From positions 1 through 16,615 of the forward strand of contig CBFDBJ010000077.1 in the NCBI GenBank assembly GCA_965603015.1: DNA of 16,615 nucleotides, written 5' to 3'. The DNA comes from JAUWTJ01 sp965603015. GTDB taxonomy: Bacteria; Pseudomonadota; Alphaproteobacteria; M2410. The stretch's first letter is position 1. Each line of letters begins with the position of its first letter. Both the position numbers and the translations under genes were made by a program. The notes beneath the pieces are model-generated. The model had not been told where the DNA came from and did not search any database. It saw only the letters and a program-made list of their open reading frames with translations. Below are positions 14,716 to 16,615 of the stretch, piece after piece.

Positions 14716-15882
14716 TCACTCGACAGATGAAGCGGTGGTCTCGTTACTTTCGACCAGCTTCTGTTCCTCGATGGCAATAACTTTCTCTCCGGCCTTGACC
14801 ATTTCCTGCCCGACGGTGATCACAGTAGCGACGGGGGGCAATCCCGTGATCCAGACGCCGGTGGTCGTATCCGAAACGATATTGACCGGGATGAAACTGA
14901 CGATGCCTTCAGGGCTCACCGTCCGTACACCAATGTCACCGCGCGTGTTAAGCCCGAGAATGGCCGGTGAAATATGATGTGCCGGGGCGATACCCAGCGG
15001 GAAGAGAAGGTCGGCGGTGATGCCGTCACGGAAGAACTTGCCTTCATCATTGTTGATTTCAAGCTCAACACGGAACGTGCGTGTTGTCATGCTGGCACTT
15101 GATGAAATGTAGCGAATGATCCCGCTGACTGTTGCGCCGTTGACAAGTTTGGCGGTGCCGGAGTCGCCTGTCTTCATGCGAACGACATCCCGCTCGCTGA
15201 CTTCGCCGACAACCAGCCACGGGTTTTGGTCAACAACGGTTCCGCACACCTGACCCGAGGCCATATAATCGCCAATCTCAACCTGGCGGTCATTGAAAAT
15301 ACCATCATAGGGTGCCCGAATTTTGGTGCGAGCAAGTTCGACTTCCATCCGGCGGACGACGGCCTGCGCGGAGTCATAGCCCGCCTTGATGGCCGCGGTC
15401 TGCGTTTCTGATCGGTGCCCCTGCTCTTGCAGGCGCTTTGCCGCGTCCCACTCAAGCTTGCGCTGGGTGAGAAGTGCCTGTGCTTCCTGCATTTGTGCGG
15501 CACGCGCGTCAATCGCGAGCTCACAGAGAATATCGCCTTCCTTGACCATCGCACCTTTTTCAACCGGGAGTGCTGTAACGCGTCCTGACGTTTCCGACCG
15601 GACCTGAACCAACCTCAGAGCTTCCGTTCGTCCCCGGACGGTGAGCTCCACTTCATGTGGTACAGCCTCGATAGTTTTGACGCGAACCTTGGTCAGGAGG
15701 GCAATATCTTCATCGATCCCGGCGCCGCCGGTTTGAACGATGACATTGGCTCGCGGCGTGCGGTCAAGCAGCCCGGATGCGAGCCAGGCGACGATCAAGG
15801 CGGCAACGGTCATGGCGGCAACCACTGAGCCTTTAATCTTGACGGGCTTCTTGCCTTTTATGGGCAGGTTAAACTGAGGCAT
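14716..15882 (-). CDS. RND efflux periplasmic adaptor (membrane fusion protein)
   Basis: A 388-residue HlyD/AcrA-type adaptor linking the RND pump to an outer-membrane channel. A basic N-terminus and hydrophobic helix (about 19-37) anchor it in the inner membrane. There is no lipobox cysteine, so it is probably a TM anchor rather than a lipoprotein. The first lipoyl half (SETSGRVTALPVEKGAMVKEGDILCEL), a helical hairpin (about 125-180) and the second lipoyl half (TKIRAPYDGIF) follow, then beta-barrel and membrane-proximal domains. ATG 15882 lies 9 bases after the padR stop, and the permease begins 22 bases downstream, so the three genes form one operon under PadR control. Confidence 0.93.
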   Translation of the reverse strand: MPQFNLPIKGKKPVKIKGSVVAAMTVAALIVAWLASGLLDRTPRANVIVQTGGAGIDEDIALLTKVRVKTIEAVPHEVELTVRGRTEALRLVQVRSETSGRVTALPVEKGAMVKEGDILCELAIDARAAQMQEAQALLTQRKLEWDAAKRLQEQGHRSETQTAAIKAGYDSAQAVVRRMEVELARTKIRAPYDGIFNDRQVEIGDYMASGQVCGTVVDQNPWLVVGEVSERDVVRMKTGDSGTAKLVNGATVSGIIRYISSSASMTTRTFRVELEINNDEGKFFRDGITADLLFPLGIAPAHHISPAILGLNTRGDIGVRTVSPEGIVSFIPVNIVSDTTTGVWITGLPPVATVITVGQEMVKAGEKVIAIEEQKLVESNETTASSVE

Positions 15883-15891
15883 AATCTACTT

Positions 15892-16476
15892 TCACTGATC
15901 CTGGTTCACGGTGGGGGAGGTGGCACCGTTGGTCTTTTTGACCGAGGCATGTTTCATTGAAGGGGCTTCGACAAGAGAACGGTTCTCCTGCAGATATTTG
16001 AGGGAGGCTTCCAGCATGGCGCGACCGTAGCCGAGGACGAATTCCTGCCCAGCGGTTGTATTATCCTGACTGACTTCTGCCAGCAAGGCCTGGCGACTGC
16101 GGACCGTGTCGATGCGGTCATCAATCAGTCTTGAGATCTGGGCTGTGTCCATCAGATCCGAAAAACTCATAAAGAACAAAAATTCGGAGCGAAACTTGTC
16201 TTCGGCCGGCAGGACGTTGAGGGCCTCCTCGAGCGCATCCCGGCCCGCAGGGGTGATGGAATAGACCTTTTTGTCCGGTCTGCCTTCCTGAGCCTGTTCT
16301 GAACATGTGACAAGGGCTTCTTCGGTCAGGCGGGTGAGGGCAGGATAGATCGAGCCATAACTGGCCTCGAGGAAATGGGCGACGGGGCCTTCCTTGAAGG
16401 TCTTCTGCAGCTCGTAGCCGCTGGCTTTGGCTTGTGACAAGGCGCCGTGGCACATTGTTCTGACATCGAGGGTCAT
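15892..16476 (-). CDS. PadR-family transcriptional regulator
   Basis: A 194-residue repressor of the PadR family. The winged helix (residues 4-85) shows GYELQKTF, the recognition region EASYGSIYPALTRLTEEALV and the wing GRPDKKVYSITPAGRDAL. A helical C-terminal part (about 93-170, beginning DKFRSEFLFFMSF) forms the dimer and ligand region of the longer (Vir-like) PadR class. The frame continues upstream to 16566, but ATG 16476 has GGGGA 9 bases before it and fits the usual family start. It is first in an operon with the RND adaptor and permease. By analogy with PadR-type efflux regulators such as LmrR, it probably represses this operon until a pump substrate binds. Confidence 0.9.
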   Translation of the reverse strand: MTLDVRTMCHGALSQAKASGYELQKTFKEGPVAHFLEASYGSIYPALTRLTEEALVTCSEQAQEGRPDKKVYSITPAGRDALEEALNVLPAEDKFRSEFLFFMSFSDLMDTAQISRLIDDRIDTVRSRQALLAEVSQDNTTAGQEFVLGYGRAMLEASLKYLQENRSLVEAPSMKHASVKKTNGATSPTVNQDQ

Positions 16477-16518
16477 TGCCCGAAGTCCCCTGTTTTTGCG
16501 GTTTTTTGCTATTTGGTA

Positions 16519-16572
16519 CCTATCGGACTGGCATATACTGGACCGATATAGGGTGCTTATAGGCATTCACAA
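16519..16572 (-). promoter_or_regulatory. Promoter and operator of the padR-RND operon
   Basis: On the minus strand TTGTGA (16572-16567) and TATATC (16550-16545) form a -35/-10 pair with a 16-base spacer. An imperfect dyad spans 16519-16552: CCTATCGGACTGG on one side and CCTATATCGGTCCAG, read in reverse complement, on the other, centred on an AT-rich CATATA. It covers the -10 box and the likely start of transcription, about 70 bases before ATG 16476. That is a good position for autorepression by PadR. The pairing is inferred. Confidence 0.5.
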
Positions 16573-16615
16573 GGGTGCGTTGCAACATTTCTGACCGAAA
16601 CCGGGCCAGCCTGTG

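Noticed and set aside
13752..14780. Long plus-strand open frame (342 codons) opposite the RND permease
   Set aside because: It lies wholly antisense to a clearly conserved permease, has no recognisable family features, and follows from the codon bias of the real gene.

Overview
The window is a chromosomal segment of a moderately GC-rich Alphaproteobacterium. This is inferred from the style of ppk-ppx, the LOG protein, the PaaI-like thioesterase, the Atm1-type ABC exporter and the PadR-RND operon, and from a palindromic intergenic element of a kind common in that class. I cannot name a genus; a marine or hyphomonad/parvularculid-like lineage is only a guess. No rRNA, tRNA, CRISPR array, intact insertion sequence or replication origin was seen, and no gene-free stretch exceeds 300 bases.

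Left part (1-5493), core metabolism. The last 59 codons of polyphosphate kinase are followed 18 bp later by exopolyphosphatase, a polyphosphate synthesis/degradation pair. Converging on these from the minus strand are a hexapeptide acyltransferase, a hotdog thioesterase and a membrane-anchored DUF3089 alpha/beta-hydrolase. A paired, inverted palindromic repeat (3351-3472) lies between the acyltransferase and the thioesterase. An acyl-CoA dehydrogenase is divergent from the acyltransferase.

Middle part (5494-7215), an accessory island at the 3' end of the acyl-CoA dehydrogenase gene. It holds an AT-richer orphan two-TM protein, an orphan HTH antitoxin-like regulator on the minus strand, and a complete Phd/VapC toxin-antitoxin pair with overlapping ATGA and a palindrome-rich promoter. 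Between the regulator and the pair lies a short remnant of a second acyl-CoA dehydrogenase 3' end (6485-6541). Its core matches the end of the intact gene at 28 of 31 bases, so the island is flanked or split by a diverged direct repeat. The -35 box proposed for the toxin-antitoxin promoter begins in the last bases of this remnant.

Right part (7219-16615). A LOG-family phosphoribohydrolase is divergent from a LysM protein with two Ig-like repeats. Then come an Atm1-type ABC exporter and, convergent with it, a small protein that joins a region resembling the N-terminal arm domain of phage-type integrases to a complete ClpX-type C4 zinc finger. This is the most unusual gene in the window. The segment ends with a compact minus-strand operon: PadR repressor, RND membrane-fusion protein and RND permease, with a dyad over the proposed promoter that suggests self-regulated efflux.
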